Shown here: positions 8,842 to 18,654 of the stretch, piece after piece | Layout: every line of letters begins with the position of its first letter | Position numbering within the stretch: position 1 is the stretch's first letter | Assembly (NCBI GenBank): GCA_964058845.1 | Contig: CAXKVR010000878.1 | Location: 1-23,244, forward strand | DNA: 23,244 nucleotides | Direction: 5' to 3' | Source of the DNA: Carex sylvatica | Lineage: Eukaryota; Streptophyta; Magnoliopsida; Poales; Cyperaceae | The notes under the pieces: generated by a model | Database searches by the model: none | Told to the model about the DNA's origin: nothing | Seen by the model: the letters and a program-made list of their open reading frames with translations, nothing else | Made by a program: the position numbers and the translations under genes

Positions 8842-10264
8842 CATTTGTTCGAACATCATCTGGTTCATCTTTTCTTGCTCATTCATAAAATTAATCACCA
8901 CGGGAGTGACGAGTGGAGAGGTGTATGGCTTGGAAGGATTAGGATTAGGCGCTCAGTTGTTCTGATTCGGAAAGGAAGCATTCTGGTAGAAGTTCCTGTT
9001 GTTGTGGCCATAAGAGTTGTTGAAGGATGGAGAAGAGGGATTGTTGAAGGATGGGTTGGAGGTGTCATTGAATGGTGGATTGGAAGTGTTGTTGAATGGT
9101 GGATTGGAAGTGTTGTTGAATGGTGGGTTGGAAGTGTTTTGTTGCCATCTCCAGTTTTGTCGCTCAACCGGGTCCTTGAAATAGGATCGGCTGTAAGGAA
9201 GTTTCGGGAAGTATGATGGTTCATTGTTGAGATAATTGACTTGTTTGGTCTCTCCATCATCTTGCGCCAATGGGCATTGCTCATACGCATGCCCTTCATC
9301 TCCGCACATGACACAGGGCTGTGGCTGCTGGCTGGCAACTGCCTTCACGCTCATCTTGTCGAATGCTCTCTGCATAACATCTATTTTGGCGGTTAGGGCA
9401 GTGATCTGATCCACTTTGAATTTTCCTCCACCTCCTGGTCGGGTGTTGTCGCGGCCAGACCATTGCTGATTCTGAGCCATGCTGTCAATCAAATGCATAG
9501 CTCCCTTAACATCAGCGCTCCACCTGCAACAGCATCAACAGATATATGAGTACTTTCAGTTAAGCCGTCATAAAAGGTTTGGATCAACAACCAATCAGAA
9601 AGGCCATGGTGTGGACAGGAATACTGTAACTCCCTAAACCTTTCCCATGACTCGTTCAGGGGTTCATCAGACATTTGCCTAAAGCCAGTCAGTTGGGTTC
9701 TCACTTTGGCAGTTCTTTTATGAGAGAAAAATCTAGTTAAAAACAAATCAGACAATTCCCTCCAGTTGGTAATACAATCCCTTGATAATGACCCTAACAA
9801 TTTCTTGGCTTTATCCCTAAGTGTGAAAGAAAATAAAGTAAGTTTAATGTAATCAGACTGTGCCCCATTGGCCTTAATGGTGGAACAACACTCAAGAAAA
9901 GTTTGGAGATGAGCGTGTGGATCTTCATAATCCAAGCCATTGAAGGTGTTTTGTTGCACAAGTTGACAATGCCCAGATTTAAGGTCGGTTGTTTCCCTGG
10001 AATTCTTGGTAGCCTGATTGCACCCCTCACGTCTCCAACTCGAGGCACATTGAACTCACGAAGAGTCCTTAGTACAAAGCCGCGCATGCTCATATCATCC
10101 AGGTCATCAGTCAGATCTTCATCCCTTTCTTTCTCCCCATCACTATTTGAATCCTGGCTCGGGTGTTTAGAGTGTACGGACCGTGTGTCTCTTGCACGAC
10201 CCGTGTGAGGAGGTTGTTGACCAGGGGGTACGGCTGTCAGATTCGGATCTGGAAGAGTAGCCAT
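8842..10264 (-). pseudogene. Gag region with CCHC zinc knuckle, frameshifted
   Basis: Gag forms the retroelement particle and binds its RNA. The start at ATG 10264 (MATLPDP) gives an acidic N-terminus; the gag core follows, with FNGLDYEDPHAHLQTFLECC and a retrotransposon-gag stretch (RFREL, CPHHGLSDWLLIQTFYDGL). A CCHC knuckle, CVMCGDEGHAYEQC, lies at 9315-9274 with standard C-x2-C-x4-H-x4-C spacing. The frame changes twice: between about 9960 and 10000, and near 9505-9512, where one missing base is the simplest explanation. After the knuckle come five 8-residue repeats. TGA at 8955-8953 and TAA at 8841-8839 are in-frame nonsense codons. The N-terminus also carries a module-encoded HTGRARDTRSVH segment. 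Confidence 0.85.
9019..9138 (-). repeat. 24-bp tandem repeat encoding five NTSNPPFN units in gag
   Basis: Five 24-bp units encode the octapeptide NTSNPPFN. The three units nearest the zinc knuckle are almost identical and the last two degenerate (DTSNPSFN, NPSSPSFN). It lies in the disordered Asn/Pro-rich tail of gag. The length gradient suggests recent slippage or unequal exchange at the knuckle-proximal side. Confidence 0.85.
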
Positions 10265-10493
10265 GTTGAGAGCTGGTTGTGCAGGAACAAGTGGGTCTGA
10301 AGGAGTTACACGGACCGTATCAGAGGTTGTGCGGTCCGTGTCAAGAACTGGTCCCCTACTCAGATGGTTATCGCCCTTTGGAGGGAGTACGAATTCCAGG
10401 TTGTTCCTGAGAGAGATAAAAAGAATAGAAAAGATACAGATTAAAATCTAGATTAACTAAATTAAGTAAAAATCTAGAAAATAAATAATGCCG
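10265..10493 (-). other. 5' leader between primer site and gag
   Basis: About 230 nt separate the primer binding site from the first gag ATG. The minus strand starts AT-rich, then has a long pyrimidine tract (10440-10409) ending in CAG|G, then GC-richer sequence with two copies of the ACACGG/CCGTGT module (10305-10345). The gag frame stays open upstream of the ATG for at least 45 codons without another ATG, so the leader may once have been translated or may be spliced. Confidence 0.5.
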
Positions 10494-10511
10494 TCCCCGG
10501 CAACGGCACCA
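10494..10511 (-). other. Primer binding site for tRNA-Asp
   Basis: The minus strand reads TGGTGCCGTTGCCGGGGA. This complements the 3' end of plant tRNA-Asp (including CCA) with one mismatch: position 4 is T where a full complement would have C. Reverse transcription is primed here. A 6-nt spacer (AGATTT) separates it from the LTR end. The same primer is known for Athila/Calypso-type elements. Confidence 0.92.
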
Positions 10512-11628
10512 AAATCTTGTTCACACAAAAGCGTATGGTACAAAGTTTCAATACATCAAGCTGTACATTTTAACCTTTAATACACCTTCGGTTTAGACTG
10601 CAAGTGCACAGTCCTATCGAGTAGTATATCGTCGGGTATCGATCACAGGGACGGTTCAAATCTAAACCAGACTCTACTTAAATCAGTTAAAGACTAGAAG
10701 TGAGAAAATGTTGGTTTTTGGTATTTAAGTTCCTAATCGGTTCAATGATAGTAATTAAATAGAAAAAAGTATATAAACTTGGTTTAAATCAATAATAAAA
10801 GGCATTTTCAGGGTTTCAGACTTATCTCAGTTCTGCCTCTCAGTCCCTGACACGGACCATGTAGTTTCCTACACGGGTCGTATCAGGTTACACGGGTCAT
10901 GTACTGTCGTACACGGGTCATGTGGACTTCGAGTTAATGCACTAGTTACTATTTTTTTACGTAGTTCCTTTGTGTAGGGTTCAACTGACCAGACCTAATA
11001 TTTCTAAACCTCAACTATCGTATGTTGGTTCATTAACTTGGTATGAAATTGCAATATCTACCGTCTTTGGGCTCTAAATCTCAACTGTCGTATATTGGTC
11101 CGAGTTACCTAGTTACTTGTTTGGAATACTAAAGATAACCTCTTATCCATCGATAAGAGAAAATGTTCACCTTTCGGCTACTAGTTGGTTTCACCTTTCG
11201 GATCACTAATCCTACCTCATGTACTTAGTTTGGTTGAGAGATGATAATGGACACAGTACCTTTTAGATGTGATCATGCATCTAGTGGTAAAACTAATAAA
11301 AATCAAACAATTCAAACTAAGCAATTAAAATCAATCTCAATCAAGCAAACACAAATTTTAACGTAAAAATCCAATAACTAGATGCAAAACAAAACATTCG
11401 ATTACATCTTAACCCTAGAAACAAATAAAACTACTCAAACATAGTACTAAAACAGAATACAAAGATAAAGAAATAAGAATTCATTCTAAAACCCGAAGTA
11501 CAATGAAGAACCACAACAAAACTCGCGTCTTTTGCTTCTCAACTTCGTCTCTAAGCAATAGCCATCAATTCAAAATCCTAGAAATGCTTATCTGCTCTAG
11601 AATTACCTCTCTGGTGCAAGAAATCTCG

Positions 11629-11636
11629 CTTATATG
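11629..11636 (-). promoter_or_regulatory. TATA box of the minus-strand LTR
   Basis: CATATAAG on the minus strand, within GCATATAAGCG, is the best TATA-like element of the LTR and lies about 1.1 kb before the LTR 3' end. Transcription would start near 11600, giving a U3 of about 0.9 kb. It is the only such site with a GC-balanced flank. Confidence 0.5.
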
Positions 11637-11753
11637 CTTTTTTGGCCGACCTTCCTTCAATTGGTCTTGTTTCCAATTTCTGATTCTGTTTTCGAATTTG
11701 TCTGATACGACCTGTATAAAATCCTGTACGGGCCTTATGCCTGTGGTACACAG

Positions 11754-11815
11754 GTCGTGTCAACCTCGACTCGACCACAGACACGACTGCTGACTTGAGT
11801 CGAGGTTGATACGAC
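11754..11815. other. 19-bp inverted repeat with 24-nt loop in LTR U3
   Basis: The left arm (11754-11772) contains TCAACCTCGACTC and the right arm (11797-11815) contains GAGTCGAGGTTGA. The 13-bp core is perfect and the full 19-bp arms have one mismatch. Outside the arms, copies of the ACACGG/CGTGT module continue on both sides. It lies about 120-190 bp upstream of the TATA box, so it could form a cruciform or a paired factor site. Confidence 0.8.
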
Positions 11816-14800
11816 CCGCACAAGGTGGTACACGGGTCGTGTAACTACTTCTCAAATTCCAGATTCTCCTCGATTTCATCTCATTCCTACAAAATAAGAA
11901 CAAACTTGCAGCATTACCACATTCTATAGATATTTCAATGAAATATGACTGATTAAATGATTTAAACACAGGTTTGGGTACAAAATACAGGTCGAAATAT
12001 ATATAGGTTTGCGAGATATCACTCTCTCCCTCTCTTGATTTTTTTTTTTTTTCTCTGAACCCTTTCCTTCTACTGTCCTTTAAACGATATCGCGAGAAAG
12101 ACTGTGACGACCACGGATGCCTGTGTGCTTGCTCTCAAGTGCCAGGAGAGGACCCTATATGGATTTGGTGGTTAGATCTAGGGTTAGAGTTTGTGAAATT
12201 TTGTGGTATGCGTATTATAAGGAGAAGAGGTGAGTGTAGTAATTTAGTTTAATTAGGATTATCTTTGTCTGAATAAATGTTTCGATTTTGTGTTCTCAAA
12301 TACCTCTAAAGTTTCTTCAGGTTTCAAAAAAAAATTGTTGCTAAACTCATTTTTCCTATCTAGCCTTTTTTTAATCCTATGTTCGGTTCAACCAAATAAA
12401 CCAAAGTTTAATCCGATTTAATTGGTTCGATTTTAATTCAGTTGACTATTTTAGTTCGGTCTGTTTGGTTGGGTTTTTAAAAACTAAAAAAAAGTTTGGT
12501 TCAACTATTTTAGTTCGGTTTCAACTGAACCGACTGTTTGAACACCTCTAGTGTTTACAAAACTCTAGTAGTGTCCCTAGATGATAAGAGAACAAAGCGA
12601 TTGCAACACCAATACAACACTACAGTTGATGGTCTTGGCAGAACACTAATAGTGCCTCCAGATGACAAGAAATAAGGGTGGTTCCAACTCTAATACAACA
12701 CTCCAATTGAAGGCCTTGGCAACACTCAAGTAATGCCTGCAGATGACAAGAGAATAGGGAAGTTGTAACTCCAATACAACAATCCAGTTGAAAGTTTTTG
12801 CAGAACACTATATCCACATATGTCAAGAAAAGAGGGTAGTTGCAACCCTAATACAACACTCCAATTGAAGATCTTTGCAGCACTCTAGTAGTGTCTCCAG
12901 ATTGCAAGAGAAGATGGTGGTTGAAACACTAATACAACACTCCAATTGAAGGTGTTTCCAGCACTATAGTATTGTCTCCATATGGTAAGAGAAGATGGTA
13001 GTTGTAACCCTAATACAACACTCCAATTGAGGGTCTTTGCAGTACAGTAGTAGTATCTCCAGATTGCAAGAGAAGATGGTGGTTGCAACCCTAATACAAC
13101 ACTCTAGTAGTGTCCCAAGATGACAAGAGTAGCTGCAACCCTAATACATCACTCCACCAATTGAAGGAGTTTGCATTACTCTAGTAGTGTCTCTAGATAG
13201 CAAGAGAAGAGGGTGGTTGCAACCCAAATACAACATTCCAATTTAATGCCTTTGCTATGCACACTAGTAGTATCCCCATATGTCAAGAAAAGATGGTAGT
13301 TGCAACCCTAACACTTCAATTGAAGGCTTTTGCAACATACTAGTAGTATCCAAAGATGGAAAGAGGAGATGGTAGTTGCAACCCTAATACAACACTCCAA
13401 ATGAAGGTGTTTGTAACATTCTAGTAGTGTCTCCCGAAGGCAAGAAAAAAGGGCAGATGCAACCCCAGTACAACACTCCAGTAGAAGGTTTTGTGAAACA
13501 CTAGTAGTGTTTCTAGATGGCAAGAGAAGAGAGTAGTTGTAACCTTTATATAACACTCCAATTGAAGGACTTTGCAGCACACTAGTAGTGTCTCCAAATG
13601 ACAAGATAATATGGTAGTTACAACCCTAATACAACAATCCAATTGAAGGTATTCGGGTCTTGTAGTGTCTCCATATGATAAGAGAACAAGACAATTGCAA
13701 TCCCAAAACACACTCAAATTGAATGTCCCAGATGACAAGAGTAGTTGCAACTGTAATATAATACTCCAAGTTAAGGTTTTTGCTGCACACTTGTGTTGTC
13801 TTTATATGGCAAAAGGAGAGGGTAGTTGTAACTCTAACATAGCACTCCAATTGAAGGTCTTTGAAGCATACTAGTGTCTCCAGATGGCATCAGAAGAGGG
13901 TAGTTCTAACTCAAATACAACACTCTAACTGAAGGACTTTGTAGCACACTTGAAGTGTCTCTATATAGCAAAATAATAGGATAGTTCAACCCTAATACAA
14001 CATTCTAATTAAAGGTCTTCATAGCACTTTTGTAGTGCATCCAAAATGGCAAGATAATAGAGTAGTTGCAACCCTACTACAATACTCCAATTGAAGGACT
14101 TTGCAATCCTCAAGTAATGTCTGCGGATGGAAGAGAATTGGGCATTTGCAACTCCAATAGAACACTCCTGTTGAAACTTTTTGCAGAATACTAGTAGTGT
14201 CTCTAGATGGAAAAAGAAGAAGGTGGTTGCAACCCTAATACAACACTCCAATTGAACGAGTTTGCAGTACTCTAGTAGTGTCTCCAAATGGCAAGAAAAA
14301 AGGGTGGTTGCAACCCAAATACAACAATGCAATTGAAGGCCTTTGCAATACACTAGTAGTATCTTAAGATTGAAAGAGAATATGGTTGTTGCAACCCTAA
14401 TACAATACTCCAAATGAAGGTATTTGCAACATTCTAATAGTGTCTCCAGGTGGCAAGAGAAGTGGGTGCTTACAACCCTAATACGACTCTCTAAATGAAT
14501 ACCTTTGCATCATACTTGAAGTACGTGTCTCCAGATGGCAAGAAAAGAGAGTGGTTGCAACCCTAATATAACACTCCAAATGAAGACCTTTGCATCACAC
14601 TTGTAGTGTCCCGAGATAGCAGGAAAAGAGGGTGGTTACAACCCTAATACAACATTCCAATTGAAAGTGTTTGTTGTACTCTACTTGTGTCTCCATAAGG
14701 TAAGAGAAGAGGGTAGTTGTAACCCTAATGCAACACTCTAATTGAAGGTCTTTGCAGAACACTAGTGATGTCTCTAGATGGCTAGAGATGAGGGAAGTTA

Positions 14801-15756
14801 TAATCCTAATACAACACTCCAATAGAAGGTATTTGCAACACTCTAGTAGTGTCTTCATATGACAGGAGAAACAGGTAATTGTAACCCTAATAAAACACTC
14901 CAATTGAAGGTCTTTGCAGCACAGTAGTAGTATCCCCAGATTGCAAGAGAAGAGAGTGGTTGCAACCCTAATATAACACTCCAATTGAAGATTTTTCCAG
15001 CACTCTAGTAGTGTGTCCATATGGTAGGAGAAGATGGTAGTTGTGACCCTAATACAACACTCCAATTGAAGGTCTTTGCATCACAGTAGTAGTATCTCCA
15101 GACTGCAAGAGAAAAAGGTGGTTGCAACTCTAATACAACGCTCTAGTAGTGTCCCCAGATGACAAGAGTATTTGCAACCCTAGTACAACACTCCAAATGA
15201 AGGTCTTTGCAGCACACAAGTTTTGTATCCATATGCAAATAGAAGAATATAGTTGCAACCCTAACACAACACTCCAATTGAAGGTCTTCGCAGCACACTA
15301 GTAGTGTCTCCTGATGGCAATAAAAGAGGTAGTTATAACCCTAATACAACACTCTAATTGAAGGTCTTCATAGCACTCTTGTAGTGCCTCCAAATGGCAA
15401 GATAATACATTACTTGCAACCCTTTGTAGGACTCAATTAATGTTTGCAGATGGCAAGAGAATAGGACAATTGCAACGCCAATACAATACTCTAGTTGAAA
15501 GTCTTTGTGGAATACTAGTCGTGTCACCAGATATTAAGAAAAGATGGTGGTTGCAACCCTAATACAGCACTCCAATTGAAGGAGTTTGCTGTACTCCAAT
15601 AGTATCTCCAAATGACAAGAGAAGAGGGTGATTGCAACCCAAATACAACACTCCAATTGAAGGCCTTTGCAGCACACTAGTAGTATCTCCATATGCCAAG
15701 AAAAGAGGGTAGTTGCAACCCTAATACAACACTCCAAATGAAGTGTTTGTAACATT

Positions 15757-16293
15757 CTAGTAGTGTATCCAGAAGACAAGAAAAGAGGGCAGATGCAACC
15801 CCAGTACAACACTCAAGTAGAAGGTTTTGCGTAATAGATGGCAAGAGAAGAGGGTAGTTGTAACCCTAATACAACATTCAAATTGAAGGACTTTACAGCA
15901 CACTAGTATGGTCTCCATATGACAACATAATAGGGTAGTGGAAACTCTAATACAACACTCCAATTGAAGATGTTCATAGCACCCTTTTAGTGTCTCCATA
16001 TGAAAAGAGAACGAGACAATTGCAATCCCAATACAACACTCCAGTAGAACATCCCAGATGACAATAGTAGTTGCAACCGTAATAGAACACTCCAATTTAT
16101 GGTCTTTGCAGCACACTTGTATTGTCTCCAGATGACATGAGAAGAGGATAGTTGCAACCCTAACACAACACTCCAATTGAAGGTCTTTGCAGCACACTAG
16201 TAGTGTCTCCAAATGACAATAAAAGAGGGTAATTGTAACTCTAATACAATACTCCAAATGAAGGACTTTGCAGCACACTTGTAGTGTCTCCAT
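15757..16293 (-). other. Longest satellite-A ORF (178 codons of 27-residue repeats); coding doubtful
   Basis: The frame consists of tandem 27-residue units of the type LECCIRVATTLFSCHLE. It is cysteine- and leucine-rich, has no recognisable domain, and begins at an ATG created by a TTG-to-ATG change in one monomer. It exists because the monomer is 81 bp (3 x 27) with one stop-free frame. Similar ORFs occur at 14595-15065 (156 codons) and 14009-14413 (134). I see no promoter or signal peptide and do not regard it as a gene. Confidence 0.2.
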
Positions 16294-16533
16294 ATAGAAA
16301 GATAATATGGTAGTTCAGCCCAAATACAATACTCCAATTTAAGGTCTTTGTGGCACTATTGTAGTGCATCTAAATGGCAAGATAATAGGGTAGTTGCAAT
16401 TCTACTGCAATACTCCAATTGAAGGACTTTGCAGCACTCAAGTAATGTCTACGGATGACAAGATAATTGGGCATTTGCAACTCCAATACAACACTCCTGT
16501 TGAAAGTTTTTGCAGAATACAGTGTCTCTAGAT

Positions 16534-16632
16534 GACAAGAGAAGAGGGTGGTTCCAACCCTAATACGACAAGAGAAGAGGGTGGTTCCAACCCTAATAAG
16601 ACAAGAGAAGAGGGTGGTTCCAACCCTAATAC
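16534..16632. repeat. Local 33-bp triplication inside one satellite monomer
   Basis: Three nearly identical 33-bp copies start at 16534, 16567 and 16600, each beginning GACAAGAGAAGAGGGTGGTT and ending CCCTAATA plus one or two bases. The unit is a sub-fragment of the A monomer. Near identity among the copies, against high divergence around them, marks a recent slippage or unequal-exchange event. Confidence 0.85.
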
Positions 16633-17555
16633 AACACTCAAATTAAAGGAGTTTGGAGTACTCTAGTATTATCCATATGCCAAGAAAAGTGGGTAGTTGC
16701 AACCCAAATAAAACACTCAACTTGAAGGCCTTTGCAACATAAGTAGTATTCCAAGATGGAAAGAGAAGAGGGTAGTTGCAAACTCTAATACTACACTTCA
16801 AATGAAGGTATTTGCAACATTCTAGTAGTGTCTCAAGGTGGCAAGAGAAGAGGGTGGTCGTAACCATAATACGACACTCCAAATTAAGACCTTTGCATCA
16901 CACTTGTAGTGTCTCAAGATGACAAGAAAAGAGGGTGGTTACAACCCTAATACAACATTCCAATTGAAGATATTTGCAGTACTCTAGTAGTGTCTCCAAA
17001 TGATAAGAGAATATGGCAGTTGTAACCCTAATACAACACTCCAACTGAAGGTCTTTGCAGAACACTAGTAGTGTCTCTAGATGGCTAGAGATGAGGGCGG
17101 TTGCAACCTTAATACAACCCTCAAATAGAAGGTATTTGCAACACTCTAGTAGTGTCTTCATATGGCATAAAATGATAGTTTAACCCTAATACAACACTCC
17201 AATTAAAGGTTTTTCCAACACAGTAGTAGTATCGCCATATTACAAGAGAAGAGAGTGGTTGCAACCCTAATATAACACTCCAATTGAAGGTTTTTTCAGC
17301 ACTCTAGTAGTGTCTCCATATAGTAGGAGAAGAGGGTAGTTGTAACCATAATAGAACACTCTAATTGAAGGTCTTTGCAGCACACTAGTAGTATGTCCAA
17401 ATTGCAAGAGAAGAGGGTGATTGCAACCCTAATACTACACTCTAGTAGTGACCTCGGATGATAAGAGTAGTTGCAACCCTAACACAACACTTCAATGGAA
17501 GGTCTTTGCAGCACACTAGTAGTGTCTCCTGATGACAACAGAAGAGAGTTGTTGT

Positions 17556-17568
17556 AACCCTATTATGT
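17556..17568. other. Divergent junction between satellite A and satellite B
   Basis: To the left, monomers read GTTGTAACCCTA in A orientation. To the right the sequence continues ATTATGTTGCCCTATAG in B orientation, which is the reverse complement strand of the same family. The switch falls within CCCTA, a string shared by both monomer phases, so a microhomology-mediated inversion or strand switch is a plausible origin. Confidence 0.8.
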
Positions 17569-18654
17569 TGCCCTATAGGGACACTACTAGAGTGCTCCAA
17601 ACTCCTTTAGTTGGAGTGTCGTTTTAGGGTTGTAAATGCCCCATTATCTTGTCATCTTGAGACTCAACAAGAGTGCTCAAAACACCTTCAATTGGAGTGT
17701 TGTATTAGGGTTGTAAATGCCCTATTATCTTGACATATAGAGACAATACTAGAGTGCTTCAAACACCTTCAATTGGAGTGTTGTATTAGAGTTGCAAATG
17801 CCCTATTATTGTGCCATATAGCGGCACTCCTAGAGAGTTGTATTAGAGTTCTTAATGCGCTATTATCTGGCCATATAGAGACATTACTAGAGTGCTCCAA
17901 ACAACTTCCATTGGAGTGTTACATTAGGGTTGTAAATACCCTGTTATCTTGCCGTATATGGATACTACTAGAGTGCACCAAACAGCTTTAATTGGAGTAT
18001 TGTATTAGAGTTGTAAATGTCCGATTATCTTGCCGTATAGAGACACTAATATAGTTCCCCAAACACCTTTAATGGAGTGTTCTATTAGGGTGGTAAATGC
18101 CCTATTATCTTGCCATTTTGGGTCACTACTAAAGTTTCCCAAACGCCTTCAATTGGACTGTTGTATTAGGGTTGTAAATGCCAAATTATTTTGTTATATT
18201 GAGACACCACTAGAGTGCTCCAAAAATCTTCAATTGGATTGTTGTATTAGGGTTGTAAATGCTCGATTATCTTGTCATCTTGAGACACTACTAGATTGAT
18301 CCAAACACCTTTAATTGGAGTGTTGTATAAGGGAGGTAAATGCCCTATTATCTTGCCTTATATGGACACTAGTAGAGTTCTTCAAACACGTTGAATTGGA
18401 GTATTGTATTAGGGTTGTAAACACCTCATTATCTTGTCATCTATAGGCACTACAAGAGTCCTCCAAACACCTTCAATTGGGGTGTCGTATTAGTTTTGTA
18501 AATTCCATATTACTTGGCAATATAGAGACATACTAGAGTGCTCACCATCAATTGGAGTTCTGTATTAGGGTTTTAAATGCCCTATTATCTTCCCATATAT
18601 AGACATTACTAGAGTGCTTCAAACTCCTTCAATTGGAGTATTGCATTAGGGTTG

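Larger units (their letters stand above)
3484..12544 (-). mobile_element. Degenerate Athila-type Ty3/gypsy retrotransposon, 3' LTR missing
   Basis: The order on the minus strand is LTR, tRNA-Asp primer site, gag with a CCHC knuckle, retropepsin, RT, RNase H, integrase. The Athila assignment rests on the FMDDFSVY form of the RT active site, [14 protein letters not shown], an [21 protein letters not shown] stretch, GIDFMGPFP in integrase, and the tRNA-Asp primer site. The 5' LTR is present; no copy of it is found near 3484, so the 3' end is truncated. Six in-frame stops and four frameshifts make it non-autonomous. Satellite A lies on both sides in the same orientation and resumes in phase, so the element sits inside an older satellite array. 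No env-like ORF is left. Confidence 0.9.
10518..12544 (-). mobile_element. 5' LTR of the Athila-type element (2027 bp)
   Basis: The inner end is fixed by the primer site 6 nt away. The outer end is set by a 5-bp inverted terminal repeat: TGTTC at 10518-10522 and GAACA at 12540-12544 on the plus strand, giving TG...CA termini. Satellite starts immediately beyond. On the minus strand the U3 part contains ACCGAAC/GGTTCG-rich sequence (12410-12540), a poly-A run (12050-12036), module copies and a 19-bp inverted repeat (11754-11815). A TATA box follows (11636-11629). Further module copies (10853-10925) and the GTCCCTGTGATCGATACCCG block (about 10632-10651) lie downstream. No second copy exists in the window, so the limits rest on these signals alone. 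Confidence 0.75.
12545..17560 (-). repeat. 81-bp satellite, subfamily A, main block (about 62 units)
   Basis: Monomers of about 81 bp carry CTAATACAACACTCCAATTG, AAGGTCTTTGCAGCACAC, TAGTAGTGTCTCC and GATGGCAAGAGAAGAGGG in order. Units differ from each other at many positions and by small indels, and several are shortened (for example near 13090-13120, 13735, 15150), so the array is old. Most units contain the dyad CACTA-G-TAGTG. The stop-free 27-codon frame runs on the minus strand. The first 20 bases after the LTR align only loosely, then the array resumes in phase with the left block. Confidence 0.93.

Noticed and set aside
12036..12051. Poly-T run as a retroposon (LINE/SINE) tail
   Set aside because: It lies inside the LTR limits set by the terminal repeats and no LINE or SINE sequence or flanking duplication is visible.
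3474..12565. Target-site duplication from GTGTCTGCAGCGCTC and GTGTTTACAAAACTC
   Set aside because: Both are ordinary monomer sequence, differ at several positions, and are far longer than the usual 5 bp; the true border on the left is lost.
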